Origin: an uncultured Opitutia bacterium
GTDB taxonomy: Bacteria > Verrucomicrobiota > Verrucomicrobiia > Opitutales > Puniceicoccaceae
Direction: 5' to 3'
Length of the DNA stretch: 35,154 nt
NCBI GenBank assembly: GCA_913056175.1
Contig: CAJXLM010000031.1
Span: forward strand, 1-35,154
Positions 7,584 to 18,626 of this stretch are shown here, piece by piece (the first letter of the stretch is position 1; the number at the start of each line of letters is the position of its first letter). Position numbers and translations under genes: made by a program. The notes beneath the pieces were generated by a model. That model was not told the DNA's origin. It saw only the letters and a program-made list of their open reading frames with translations, and did not search any database.

Positions 7584-8762
7584 CCGGCTACCCAGCAGGC
7601 CAACCGCGGCAAGGAGGAGAATCCCGAAGTACAGGTTCACCTGCCAGAGTTGGTGGGACTCGATCTTCATGGTGAGGGCAGAGAGGAGGGAGCTGAGCCC
7701 GAAGATGGCGAGAGTGAGGACGGCCGAGGCCGTGCCGGCGGCCTTCGGGTGGGAGGTCATGGCGGCGGCGCTGGAGGACGGCATCATCCAGCCGGCGACC
7801 CATCCGTAGAGGGAGGCGGAGGTGACCAGCGTGTAGACCGAGGCGGGCAGGAGGGCGAGCGCGGCGAGGACCGCGCAGAGCCCGAGGAGGAGCCACAGGC
7901 CGATGCGGTTGACCGACTCGAGGCCGCGCTGCCGCACGAAGTGGCGGCTGGAGAGAGTGCCGGTGATGTAGAGGAGAGCCGTGACGAGGGCGAAATAGGA
8001 GAAGACGGTCTCCGAGAAGCCGAGCTGGAAGACATACCAGAAAGGCGTGGCCGCGTAGTAGGCGATCAGCCCGCCCGTGAGGAGGGCGTAGAGGAGGGTG
8101 GGAATCCAGAAGGCGCGGCTGGCGAGAACCGTCCGGTACTGGAGGAGGAGATCGCGGAGGGAGGGTCGTCGCCGGTCCGGAAGGGTCTCCGGAAGTCGGC
8201 GGAGGGTGAGCAGGAAGAGAGCGAGCGTCATCCCGAGGAAAAGGACGAACACGGACCTCCAGCCCAGGGATTGCACCAGGTAGCCGGCCACCAGCGGGCC
8301 GACCGTGGGCATGAGGGCGACCACGCTGGAGATGACCGCCATCTTCCGGGCGAGGGTGGCCCGGTCGAAGGTATCGACAAAGAGGGCCCGGCAGACCGGG
8401 CTGATCGCACCGGCGCCGATCCCCTCGAGGCAGCGGCCGGCGATGTAGGTCGGCATGTTTGCGGAGAGGAGGATGACGATCGTGCCGGCCATGCAGACGA
8501 TCAGGCTGACGAGGAGGACCGGCTTGCGCCCGTGGCGTTCGGAGAGGGATCCCCAGAAGGGTTGGGCAAGGGAGTAGCAGGCGAGGAAGGCGATGATGGA
8601 CACCTGCAGGGCCGCCTTATCCGTCCCGAACTGCCGGAGGAGATCGGGAAAGGCGGGCAGGACGAACTTGAGGGCGAACCAGCCGAGGATCCAGAGGAGG
8701 GCGGGGAGGAGGTTGAGTTCCCAGCCCGGTCCACGCGAGGAAGGATCGACCGCACGGCTCAT
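7551..8762 (-). CDS. MFS transporter, Bcr/CflA drug-resistance type
   Basis: A 403-residue protein with 12 predicted transmembrane helices. Loop 2-3 carries the MFS motif GSLSERHGRKPVLL, and the helix 4-5 region has GRCLEGIGAGAISPVCRALF, close to the drug:H+ antiporter DHA1 group that includes Bcr and CflA. Arg in RCLEGIG and the helix 5 motif VGPLVAGYLVQSLGWRSVF (motif C-like) support an exporter. The substrate cannot be read from the sequence. The start at 8762 is preceded by C-rich sequence without a Shine-Dalgarno motif. It is the last leftward gene after the glycerol transporter cluster, 100 bases from DUF2160, and may or may not share its transcript. Its stop lies inside the end of the convergent ATPase gene. 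Confidence 0.88.
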   Translation of the reverse strand: MSRAVDPSSRGPGWELNLLPALLWILGWFALKFVLPAFPDLLRQFGTDKAALQVSIIAFLACYSLAQPFWGSLSERHGRKPVLLVSLIVCMAGTIVILLSANMPTYIAGRCLEGIGAGAISPVCRALFVDTFDRATLARKMAVISSVVALMPTVGPLVAGYLVQSLGWRSVFVLFLGMTLALFLLTLRRLPETLPDRRRPSLRDLLLQYRTVLASRAFWIPTLLYALLTGGLIAYYAATPFWYVFQLGFSETVFSYFALVTALLYITGTLSSRHFVRQRGLESVNRIGLWLLLGLCAVLAALALLPASVYTLVTSASLYGWVAGWMMPSSSAAAMTSHPKAAGTASAVLTLAIFGLSSLLSALTMKIESHQLWQVNLYFGILLLAAVGLLGSRLRARPQAQAA

Positions 8763-8862
8763 CGGGCGGAGGCAGGCGGGCTCAGGTAGCCCCTGCTCCC
8801 GCCACGGCTCGGAGAGGGGCCATCGCCGGAGGCCGGACGGTCGGACCGGGGAGCGGTTTTCG

Positions 8863-9147
8863 TCAGACGAACCGGAAGACCAGGGCGACCCAGATCGCGC
8901 CCACCACCACCGCGCCGAGAAGGGGGGCGCTGATCAGGGCGAGCCAAAGAAGGTTGATCCACAGGAAGCCGATGATGGAAATGAAGAGCCGGTCGCCGCG
9001 GGTGGTGTCGAGGCCGAGAATCCCGTGCTTGGGAGAGCCGCCCGGGCGAAAGATCTCGATGATGCCCATCAGGGTGATCGACCCCACGATCGCGACAATA
9101 AAAAGGCCGGTCTGCCATGTCCAGGCCATCCAGGTGAAGAAGTCCAT
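8863..9147 (-). CDS. DUF2160 small membrane protein of the glycerol ABC cluster
   Basis: A 94-residue protein with three hydrophobic segments (about 8-32, 52-70 and 73-92). The visible family features are the Trp-rich start FTWMAWTWQT, then MGIIEIFRPGG and GLDTTRGDRLFISIIG. Members of DUF2160 are nearly always encoded beside glpSTPQV-type glycerol transporters, as here, so a role in assembly or stability of that transporter is inferred; no activity is known. AAGGA lies eight bases before the ATG at 9147, one of the few clear ribosome-binding sites in this cluster. It is 57 bases after glpQ and co-directional. Confidence 0.88.
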   Translation of the reverse strand: MDFFTWMAWTWQTGLFIVAIVGSITLMGIIEIFRPGGSPKHGILGLDTTRGDRLFISIIGFLWINLLWLALISAPLLGAVVVGAIWVALVFRFV

Positions 9148-9204
9148 GGTCGGGATTCCTTGGTATGAAGGGAAGGTTGGGGGGGGACGAAGCCCGGGCG
9201 GTTC

Positions 9205-10005
9205 TCAGACCCGCCCGAGGGCGAAGCCCTTGGCGATGTAGTTGCGCACGAAGTAGATGACGACGGCCCCGGGGATCAGGGTGAGGGAGCCGGCGGCGGC
9301 GAGGAGGCCCAGCTGGTAGCCGGAGGTAGAGGCCGTGCGGGTCATGGTGGCGGCGATCGGCTTGGCGTCGACCGCGGTGAGGGTCTTGGCGAGAAGCAGC
9401 TCGACCCAGCTGAACATGAAGCAGAAGAAGGCGGCCACCCCGATGCCCGCGGTGATCGTGGGCACGAAGATTTTCACGAAGAACTTGGGGAAGCTGTAGC
9501 CGTCCACGTAGGCGGTCTCGTCGAGCTCGGTGGGAACCCCCCGCATGAAGCCCTCGAGGATCCAGACCGCGAGGGGAATGTTGAAGAGGGTGTGGGCGAG
9601 GGCGACGGCAATGTGGGTGTCGAAGAGGCCGACGGAGGAGTAGAGCTGGAAGAAGGGGAGGGCGAAGACGGCGGCCGGTGCCATCCGGTTGGTGAGGAGC
9701 CAGAAGAAGAGGTGCTTGTCCCCGAGGAAGCGGTAGCGGGAGAAGGCGTAGGCGGCGGGCAGGGCGGCGGCCACCGAGATGATCGTGTTCAGCACCACGT
9801 AGGTGATGCTGTTCACGTAGCCCATGTACCAGGTGCTGTCGGTAAAGATGGTGGCGTAGTTTTCCAGCGTGAAGTTCTGCGGCCAGAGGGTGAGCCCGGA
9901 GAGGATCTCGTTGGTCGTCTTGAAGGACATGCTGACCAGCCAGTAGATCGGCAGCATGAGGAAGAGGATGTAGAGCAGGGGGACGTAGCGAGTGAGGCGG
10001 GCCAT
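9205..10005 (-). CDS. glpQ: Glycerol ABC transporter permease GlpQ
   Basis: A 266-residue permease with six predicted membrane helices, of the MalG/UgpE type (second subunit of carbohydrate importers). The cytoplasmic EAA-type loop that docks on the ATPase is LDETAYVDGYSFPKFFVKIF (residues 161-180). The sequence FMLPIYWLVSMSFKT at the N-terminus and NRMAPAAVFALPFFQLY match this group. With GlpP it forms the membrane channel that lets glycerol in. It is not the E. coli glycerophosphodiesterase also called GlpQ. The ATG at 10005 has a weak GGAA upstream, after a C-rich leader. It lies 64 bases behind glpP. Confidence 0.93.
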   Translation of the reverse strand: MARLTRYVPLLYILFLMLPIYWLVSMSFKTTNEILSGLTLWPQNFTLENYATIFTDSTWYMGYVNSITYVVLNTIISVAAALPAAYAFSRYRFLGDKHLFFWLLTNRMAPAAVFALPFFQLYSSVGLFDTHIAVALAHTLFNIPLAVWILEGFMRGVPTELDETAYVDGYSFPKFFVKIFVPTITAGIGVAAFFCFMFSWVELLLAKTLTAVDAKPIAATMTRTASTSGYQLGLLAAAGSLTLIPGAVVIYFVRNYIAKGFALGRV

Positions 10006-10069
10006 GGTTCGTTTCCGTAGAGGGTGGGGGTCGGGAGGTTGGACGACGGGATCGGGCGGACCCGTCTGC

Positions 10070-10936
10070 TCACATGGGATCGTTCTTCGTCATCAGTGTG
10101 TAGAAGATCCAACTGAAGGTGAGGACGATGAGGAAGTAGATGAGGGACATGGCCGCGGCCGGCCCGAGGTCGAACTGGCCGAGGCCGATCTTGACCAGAT
10201 CGATGGAGAGGAGGGTCGTCGAATTGCCCGGCCCGCCCCCGGTGAGCACGAAGGGCTCGGTGTAGATCTTGAAGCTGTCCATGAAGCGCAGCAGGACCGC
10301 AATGGTGAGCACGTGCTTCATCTTGGGCAGCTCGATGAAGCGGAACACGGAGAGCCGGCTGGCCCCGTCGATGCGGGCGGCCTGGTAGAAGGCGTCGGGG
10401 ATGGAGACGAGGCCGGCGTAGGAAAGCAGCACGACCAGCGAGGTCCAGTGCCAGACATCCATGAGGATCATGGTGAACCAGGCATCGAAGGGGTCGGAGG
10501 TCATGTTGTACTCCCAGCCGAATCCGTTGAGGGTGGCCCCGAGGAGGCCGAGGTCGGGGAGGGCGAAGATGTTCCACATTGCGCCGACCACATTCCACGG
10601 TACGAGGAGGGGGAGGGCCATGAGGACCAGGCAGACCGGCACCCAGAAGCCCTTTTTCGGCATGGTGAGGGCGATGGCCACTCCGAGGGGCAGCTCGATG
10701 GCGAGGATGATGAAGGTGAAGAAGCCCTGGCGGAGGAGGGTCGCCTGGAACCGCTCCGAGTTCATGATCTGCTCGAACCAACCGATGCCGTGCCAGAAGA
10801 AGAGGTTGTTCCCGAAGCTCTCCTGCACGGAGTAGTTGATCACCGCCATCAACGGGATGAAGGCGTTGAAGGCGACCAGGAGGAGGACCGGGGCGACGAA
10901 CAGCCAGGCGCGGGGGTTTTCGGTCTTGTGGGCCAT
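10070..10936 (-). CDS. glpP: Glycerol ABC transporter permease GlpP
   Basis: A 288-residue MalF/UgpA-type permease with six predicted membrane helices. Its EAA loop is YQAARIDGASRLSVFRFIEL (residues 184-203), the coupling segment for the ATPase subunits. The N-terminus WLFVAPVLLLVAFNAFIPLM and the segment FVLTGGGPGNST are typical of this subunit. It pairs with GlpQ. The start at 10936 has a C-rich leader and no Shine-Dalgarno sequence. Thirty-nine bases separate it from glpT, consistent with one operon. Confidence 0.93.
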   Translation of the reverse strand: MAHKTENPRAWLFVAPVLLLVAFNAFIPLMAVINYSVQESFGNNLFFWHGIGWFEQIMNSERFQATLLRQGFFTFIILAIELPLGVAIALTMPKKGFWVPVCLVLMALPLLVPWNVVGAMWNIFALPDLGLLGATLNGFGWEYNMTSDPFDAWFTMILMDVWHWTSLVVLLSYAGLVSIPDAFYQAARIDGASRLSVFRFIELPKMKHVLTIAVLLRFMDSFKIYTEPFVLTGGGPGNSTTLLSIDLVKIGLGQFDLGPAAAMSLIYFLIVLTFSWIFYTLMTKNDPM

Positions 10937-10975
10937 GGGAAAACGGGGTCGTTGGTGCGGTGCGGGCAGGAGGGG

Positions 10976-12058
<1,083 letters not shown>

Positions 12059-12068
12059 GAGTCCGCCT

Positions 12069-13157
12069 TTAGAGAGTTGCCATTTCCGCCGCCGCGCTCA
12101 CCCGGGTCCCATCGGTGCGGAAGTAGAGGAAGCCGGCGGGGTTGATGTAGAACTTGTGGTCCTCGCCGATCTGGAAGGGATGGACACCGTGGCTCTGGGA
12201 GACCCAGGTGTTGCCGGAGGGGGTGGTGAAGTGGGCGACCGATTCGGAGCCGGAGAGCTCGGTCACGAGGACCTTGCCGACCAGCTCCACCGGGCTCTCG
12301 ACTTCCTCCCGCGGGGAGACGAAGTGGGGCCGGATGCCGACGCGGTAGGGACCGTCCGGCTCGTCGCGGAGGAAGGCGGGGGCCTCCCAGGTGATCGTGT
12401 TCAGCTCGAGGCGGCTGCCCTCCTTGCGGATCTCGCCGGAGTTGATGGGGGGATCGGAGAAGACATCGGCCGTCTCGAAGAACTCGGGCCGGCGGTACAG
12501 CTCCTCGGTGCGGCCGAACTCGGTGACCCGGCCCTGCCGGACGGTGGCGGTGTGCCCCTCGAGGAGGAGCGCCTCGGTGGGCTCGGAGGTGGCGTAGACC
12601 ACGGTGGCGCCGCGGTCGGCAAAGATGCGGGGGAGTTCCTCGCGGAGGTCCTCGCGGAGCTTGTAGTCGAGATTGGCGAGCGGCTCGTCGAGGAGGACGA
12701 GGTCGGACTCCTTGACGATGGCCCGGGCGAGGGCGGTGCGCTGCTGCTGTCCGCCGGAAAGTTGCTGGGGGCGGCGCTCGAGCATGGGCCCGAGCTTCAT
12801 GACCTCGGCGGCCTCGCGGACGCGCCGGTCGATTTCCTTGCGGTCGTACTTCGCCACCCGCAGCGGGGAGGCGATGTTCTCGTAGACCGTCATGTTCGGG
12901 TAGTTGATGAAGAACTGGTGGACCAGGGAGATGTTCCGCTTCTGGGGGGAGAGCTTGGTGACATCGGCCCCGCCGAAGAGGACGCGGCCGCTGGTCGGCT
13001 TCTCCAGCCCCGCCATCAGCTTGATCAGCGTGGTCTTGCCGGCCCCGGTCTCGCCGAGGAGGACGTTGAAGCCCTCCGGGTAGAGCTGGAGGTCGGTCGC
13101 GTGGATGTGCATCTCACCGGCGACCTTCTTGGTGACTTGCTGGAGCTCGATGGCCAT
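12069..13157 (-). CDS. glpS: Glycerol ABC transporter ATPase GlpS (switch His lost)
   Basis: A 362-residue MalK-type ATPase. Walker A is GETGAGKTT (35-43), the signature is a full LSGGQQQR (133-140) and Walker B is LVLLDEPLANLD (153-164). The switch-loop position that carries His in active ABC ATPases reads YATSEPTEAL, with Ser191 in place of His. The C-terminal domain (about 240-362) is the usual regulatory fold of this group. GlpS and GlpT together form the heterodimeric motor. The start at 13157 is preceded by a C-rich leader lacking a Shine-Dalgarno sequence. It follows glpV after 263 bases that contain a very stable hairpin (13341-13380). Confidence 0.93.
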   Translation of the reverse strand: MAIELQQVTKKVAGEMHIHATDLQLYPEGFNVLLGETGAGKTTLIKLMAGLEKPTSGRVLFGGADVTKLSPQKRNISLVHQFFINYPNMTVYENIASPLRVAKYDRKEIDRRVREAAEVMKLGPMLERRPQQLSGGQQQRTALARAIVKESDLVLLDEPLANLDYKLREDLREELPRIFADRGATVVYATSEPTEALLLEGHTATVRQGRVTEFGRTEELYRRPEFFETADVFSDPPINSGEIRKEGSRLELNTITWEAPAFLRDEPDGPYRVGIRPHFVSPREEVESPVELVGKVLVTELSGSESVAHFTTPSGNTWVSQSHGVHPFQIGEDHKFYINPAGFLYFRTDGTRVSAAAEMATL

Positions 13158-13340
13158 GGGTGCGGGGGTTCGGAAGTCGGGAGGGGCGGATAAGAAAAAG
13201 GGGGCGGTGGTGCGGAAGGAATCGGAAAAGGAGGGAAACAGCAGAAAAGGAGGGGAGCGGGGAAGGGAAAACCCGGAGAGGGGCCGTGGGGTGACGTTGG
13301 GTAGGGCTGAGAGGACGCGAAGAGGGGCGGAGAAAGGGAT

Positions 13341-13380
13341 AACTGGGGGGCGCCCGGCGGGCCGGGCGCCCCGTTCAGTT
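13341..13380 (-). terminator. Strong GC hairpin between glpV and glpS (attenuator or mRNA stabiliser)
   Basis: GGGGCGCCCGGC (13347-13358) and GCCGGGCGCCCC (13361-13372) are perfectly complementary. AACTG and CAGTT flank them and extend the stem past a small internal loop. It follows the glpV stop by 41 bases. The transcript lacks a clean U-tract after it, so full termination is unlikely. A stem of this kind behind a binding-protein gene commonly lets that protein be made in excess; this role is inferred here. Confidence 0.6.
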
Positions 13381-13420
13381 ACCGTGGAATCAACGGATTC
13401 CGTTCAGCGCTGGGCAGCGT

Positions 13421-15208
<1,788 letters not shown>

Positions 15209-15650
15209 ATGTATTCTTAGGGGGTTGGGGGTTGGTGCCCGCAGGCCTACCACGAAGGGAGGTCCGGGCGGTTGGGATTCTCTCGCCCTACTTCCCCCCG
15301 CCACCGCCCCTTCCGGGAAAGCGAGCAGCTGCGGTGATGGGTTCGAGTAGGCTGAGAAAAATGGGGCGATGAAAAGCGCATGCAACAACAGGGCCGACGG
15401 GGTCGCAGGGGTACACCCGGGAACGTGAAGAGGTTGGCGTTTTCCGGAAGTGATCGGCAAGGGCCAAAGCCGGTTCTGCCCGAATTTGCCGGGTCGAGCC
15501 GTTCTTGCGTCCAAGCAGAGGCCCGGTATTGTCAAAACACAGGATCGAAGTCCAAAAACACGAAGAAATTTTGCCGGTTTTCTCCCCAAAATCCCAATCG
15601 ACCCTGCCTTTTCCAAGGGAATTCTGGGAAATCGGGTTGGGAACGGCCTT
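15209..15650 (-). promoter_or_regulatory. Upstream region of the glp transporter operon
   Basis: These 442 bases hold no gene. They lie after the EamA stop and before glpV, so the glp promoter should be here. The part at 15520-15610 is less GC-rich than its surroundings and has runs of A on the plus strand. A weak sigma-70-like pair on the minus strand is TTGGAC (15555-15550) and GACAAT (15533-15528), 16 bases apart. The leader next to the glpV ATG is C-rich (CACCAACCCCCAACCCCC). No operator or riboswitch was recognised. Confidence 0.3.
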
Positions 15651-16538
15651 TCAGCCCGAGGCGCGGAGCAGGAGGAAGATGGAGAGGAGGATCAGGCTGG
15701 CCCCGAGGAAGCGGGCGGCGAGCACCCATCGGCCGCGCTCGCCCTCGCGGTTGCCGATGAGCGGTCCCAGGGTGGAAACCAGGACCACGGACCAGAGAGC
15801 CCGGCTGGAGTAGAGGATATTGTTGGCGGTGGGGTCGGTGTAGCTGAGGGCGATGGCAAGGAGGAGGGCCTGGAGGGCGAGCACCACCGAGCTGAGGCCG
15901 ACCCAGGGGAGGGAGCGCCGGGGAAGGGTACGGAGAGGCTCGCGGAAGAACGGGATGAGGGCGAAGGAGAGGACGGCGGCGGAGAGAAAGGAGATGGGGA
16001 TGTAGAGCGGGCGTCCGAAGAGCGGGGACCACTCGGAGACGAGGTTGTCGCAGAGCCCGAAGAAGAAGGCGGCGAGGAGGGCCCAGCCGATGGCGGCGAA
16101 GATGGCACGGCGGTCGCCGGCCGTCTTGGGGGAGAATCCGAGGAGGCCCACGGCGAGGGCGGCGAGGAGGACGGCCCACCAGGCAACCGGGGGCAGGTCG
16201 CGTCCGAACAGGGCGGTGCTGATGAGGGCGACGAGGATGACCTTGGTGCCCATGGTAGGCGTGACGACGGAGACATCCCCGGTCTTGATGGCGAGCAGCT
16301 GGCTGGCCTGCCCGGCGAAGAAGGCGACCCCGGCGAGCAGGGGATAGGGGAGGTACTCCCAGTGGACCGGGGTGTTCTGGAACGGGATCAGGCCGAGATT
16401 GATAACGGCCATGGCCATGTTCGTGCAGAAGAGCGTGCGCACGTAGCCGGCCCCCTCGGCGAGGGTGCGTTTGAGGAAGAGGAGCCCGAGGGCGCTGCCG
16501 AGGCCGGCGAGGAGGGCCAGCAGGAAGAACGGGCTCAT
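15651..16538 (-). CDS. EamA/DMT-family transporter
   Basis: A 295-residue protein with ten predicted membrane helices in two EamA halves (about 1-137 and 146-293). The start MSPFFLLALLAGLGSALGLL and the helix 3-4 region TGDVSVVTPTMGTKVILVAL are typical of drug/metabolite transporters. The second half contains SYTDPTANNILYSSRALWS. The substrate is not evident. Its ATG overlaps the stop of the renalase-like gene upstream (ATGA at 16538-16535), so the two are translationally coupled. Confidence 0.85.
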   Translation of the reverse strand: MSPFFLLALLAGLGSALGLLFLKRTLAEGAGYVRTLFCTNMAMAVINLGLIPFQNTPVHWEYLPYPLLAGVAFFAGQASQLLAIKTGDVSVVTPTMGTKVILVALISTALFGRDLPPVAWWAVLLAALAVGLLGFSPKTAGDRRAIFAAIGWALLAAFFFGLCDNLVSEWSPLFGRPLYIPISFLSAAVLSFALIPFFREPLRTLPRRSLPWVGLSSVVLALQALLLAIALSYTDPTANNILYSSRALWSVVLVSTLGPLIGNREGERGRWVLAARFLGASLILLSIFLLLRASG

Positions 16539-17545
16539 GCGCGGGGTCGGCGGGCGAGGAGCCTTCCGAGGAGCATCCCGGATACCGCCGAGCCTTCCAC
16601 GCGGGGACCGCCAAAGGCGTCGCCGGCCATGCCCAGCCCGAGGTCCTCCTCCCAGAGGAAGTCCCTCCCGGCCGTGCGGATGGGCTGGTTGTAGCGCCAG
16701 CGGTGGATGCGGGCGGAGAGGACGCGGTGTCCCCCGAACCAGGGGCGGGCGGCCTCGAGGAGCGGGGCCAGTTGTTCCTCCTCGGGGGCTTCCCAGTGGG
16801 TGTCACCGAAGTGGCTCGTGGAGTGGAGGGTGAGCGCAGCGCGGTCCGGGGAGAGGCCCTTTCGCTGGTTGTCCCCGATCCAGGAGAGCGGCTCCCCTTC
16901 CGGCTTCACCCCGCCCGGGGCGGGCAGGTCGGCCGGGCCATCGAGGGTGACCAGGGCGGTGAGCGAGCGGACGTAGTCCACACTGAGGAGGGCGGGCAGG
17001 CTCTCCTCGGGCAGGCGGACCCCGCCCTTGCCGAGGAGGTGGAGGGACTGGGGAAGGGGCGCGGTGAGGACGAGGTGGCGGGCGGTCCACGCGAGGTCCC
17101 TGCCGCCGTACTCGCGGGCGTTCACCTGCCAGTGGCCGTCCTCGCTGCGGGTCACCCGTTCCACCCGCGTGCTCGGCTGGAAGGGCAGCTGGTCGGCGAG
17201 CCGGCGGGCCACCGTGCTCATCCCCTCCACGCCGACGTAGCGCGGGTGCCCCCCCGGGGAGGAGTCCCAGGGGGCCTCGCGAAACCACTCGCGGATCCAG
17301 CCGGCGGCGAGCCATTCGTCCACCCTTTCCTGGAGCAGCTCCGTGCGCACGGTGAAGAACTGGGCCCCGTGGTCGAAGGTGGCACCGGCCTCGGCGCGGG
17401 TGGCCATGCGGCCGCCGGGCCCCCGACCCTTGTCGAGGACCCGCACCTCGCGCCCGGCCCGTCGCAGGGTATCCGCGCAGAGAAGTCCGGCGATGCCGGC
17501 GCCGACGATGACGGTGTCTGCGGGGGGAGGGGAGGAAGCGGTCAT
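16535..17545 (-). CDS. Renalase-like FAD-dependent oxidoreductase
   Basis: A 336-residue flavoprotein of the amine-oxidase/renalase group. The dinucleotide fold is VIVGAGIAGLLCADTLRRAG (13-32), with the ribose-binding acidic Asp38, then GRGPGGRMATR (40-50) and FDHGAQFFT (57-65), the two signatures that mark bacterial renalase-like proteins. The FAD-closing segment near the C-terminus is LGMAGDAFGGPRVEGSAVSG. Bacterial renalases oxidise wrong-isomer dihydronicotinamides; whether this one does so is not known. It follows the TIGR01777 gene by 99 bases and overlaps the EamA start. The leader ends ACCTCCTC-ATG, which cannot pair with the 16S tail. Confidence 0.85.
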   Translation of the reverse strand: MTASSPPPADTVIVGAGIAGLLCADTLRRAGREVRVLDKGRGPGGRMATRAEAGATFDHGAQFFTVRTELLQERVDEWLAAGWIREWFREAPWDSSPGGHPRYVGVEGMSTVARRLADQLPFQPSTRVERVTRSEDGHWQVNAREYGGRDLAWTARHLVLTAPLPQSLHLLGKGGVRLPEESLPALLSVDYVRSLTALVTLDGPADLPAPGGVKPEGEPLSWIGDNQRKGLSPDRAALTLHSTSHFGDTHWEAPEEEQLAPLLEAARPWFGGHRVLSARIHRWRYNQPIRTAGRDFLWEEDLGLGMAGDAFGGPRVEGSAVSGMLLGRLLARRPRA

Positions 17546-17644
17546 GAGGAGGTCCGGATCAGGGGAGGAGGATGGCGGGAGGAAGCGGCTTGCGGGGAGG
17601 GCAGGGCAACGGATGCGGGGCGGCCGTGGGGGTCGGCGGTGCGC

Positions 17645-18568
17645 TCAGGCGAGCAAGTGGGCGAGGGCGGCCTCGAGTTGGGGAAAGCGGAAGGAGAAGC
17701 CGCTGGCCTCGAGGGCGGCCGGCCGCGCGTCGACCCCCTCGAGAAGGGTCGCACGGCCCATTTCCCCGAAGACGGTGCCCACCGCCAACCGGGGGACGGG
17801 GACCACCGAGGGTCGGCGCAGCTGGGCCGCGAGGGTGCGGGCAAAGGTGCGGTTGTCCACCATGCCCGGGGCGACCAGGTTGAAGGGGCCGCGGCATTCG
17901 GGGTGGTCGAGCAGGTGGAGGAGGGTGGCCACGTGGTCGTCGAGGGTGATCCAGGGGAACGGCTGGCGGCCGGAGCCGACCGGTCCGCCGAGCCCGGCGC
18001 GGAAGACGGGGAGGAGCTTGGCGAGGGCCCCGCCGCGCGGGCTGAGCACCACGGCCGTGCGGAGAAGACAGGTGCGGATCCCGCTCTCCTCGGCCCGTAG
18101 GGCCTGGGCTTCCCAGTGGCGGCAGACGCGGGCGAGGAAGGAGTCCCCGTGGGGGGCGGACTCGTCGATCCGGGCGCCCATCTCGGTGGAGGCGTAGTAG
18201 TTGATTCCGGAAGCGGAGAGGAGGACCTGCGGGGGCCGTTGCAGCTGGGAAAGGCTTTGGACCAGCAGCCGGGTGGACTCGACCCGGCTCGAATAGATCT
18301 TCTCGCGCGCCCGGCCCGTCCAGCGCTGGGCGATGGGTTCCCCGGCGAGGTGGAGGACTGCGTCGCTTCCCTCCAGACTGTCCCGGTCGAGATAGCTGGC
18401 CCCCGGATCCCAGCGGATGGCCCCGGCGTGTCGGCCCCGGGAAATCGGGAGGACCTCCCAGCCCTCCTCGCGCAGGCGCTGGCTCGCGGTTGCCCCGATG
18501 AGGCCGGTGGCTCCGGTGATCGCGATGCGTCGCGGCCCCGCGGACTCGGAAGCGTTCTCCTCCGTCAT
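17645..18568 (-). CDS. TIGR01777-family NAD-dependent epimerase-like protein (YfcH-like)
   Basis: A 307-residue short-chain dehydrogenase/epimerase-type protein. It has the nucleotide-binding GATGLIG (19-25), HLAGEPIAQRW (73-83), SASGINYYAS (118-127) and a C-terminal DUF1731-type end with VPRLAVGTVFGEM, followed by LLEGVDARPAALEASGF. These are diagnostic of the YfcH/SulA-like TIGR01777 family, whose function is poorly known. The ATG at 18568 is chosen because GGAGAAAG precedes it, one of the few good Shine-Dalgarno matches in this window; the frame extends 33 codons upstream without similarity. It lies between the carboxypeptidase-like and renalase-like genes in one leftward run. Confidence 0.9.
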   Translation of the reverse strand: MTEENASESAGPRRIAITGATGLIGATASQRLREEGWEVLPISRGRHAGAIRWDPGASYLDRDSLEGSDAVLHLAGEPIAQRWTGRAREKIYSSRVESTRLLVQSLSQLQRPPQVLLSASGINYYASTEMGARIDESAPHGDSFLARVCRHWEAQALRAEESGIRTCLLRTAVVLSPRGGALAKLLPVFRAGLGGPVGSGRQPFPWITLDDHVATLLHLLDHPECRGPFNLVAPGMVDNRTFARTLAAQLRRPSVVPVPRLAVGTVFGEMGRATLLEGVDARPAALEASGFSFRFPQLEAALAHLLA

Positions 18569-18626
18569 GCTTTCTCCGTGCCGCAAATCACGGATCGAGG
18601 CAAACCGGAGATGCGGAGAGGGGCCC

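Noticed and set aside
15526-15535. TTGACA on the minus strand as a consensus -35 for glpV
   Set aside because: No -10-like hexamer lies 16-18 bases downstream, so only the weaker upstream pair is mentioned, at low confidence.
15209-15616. N-terminal extension of GlpV
   Set aside because: The frame is open, but the added part has no similarity in type to binding proteins, and a normal signal peptide begins at the ATG at 15208.
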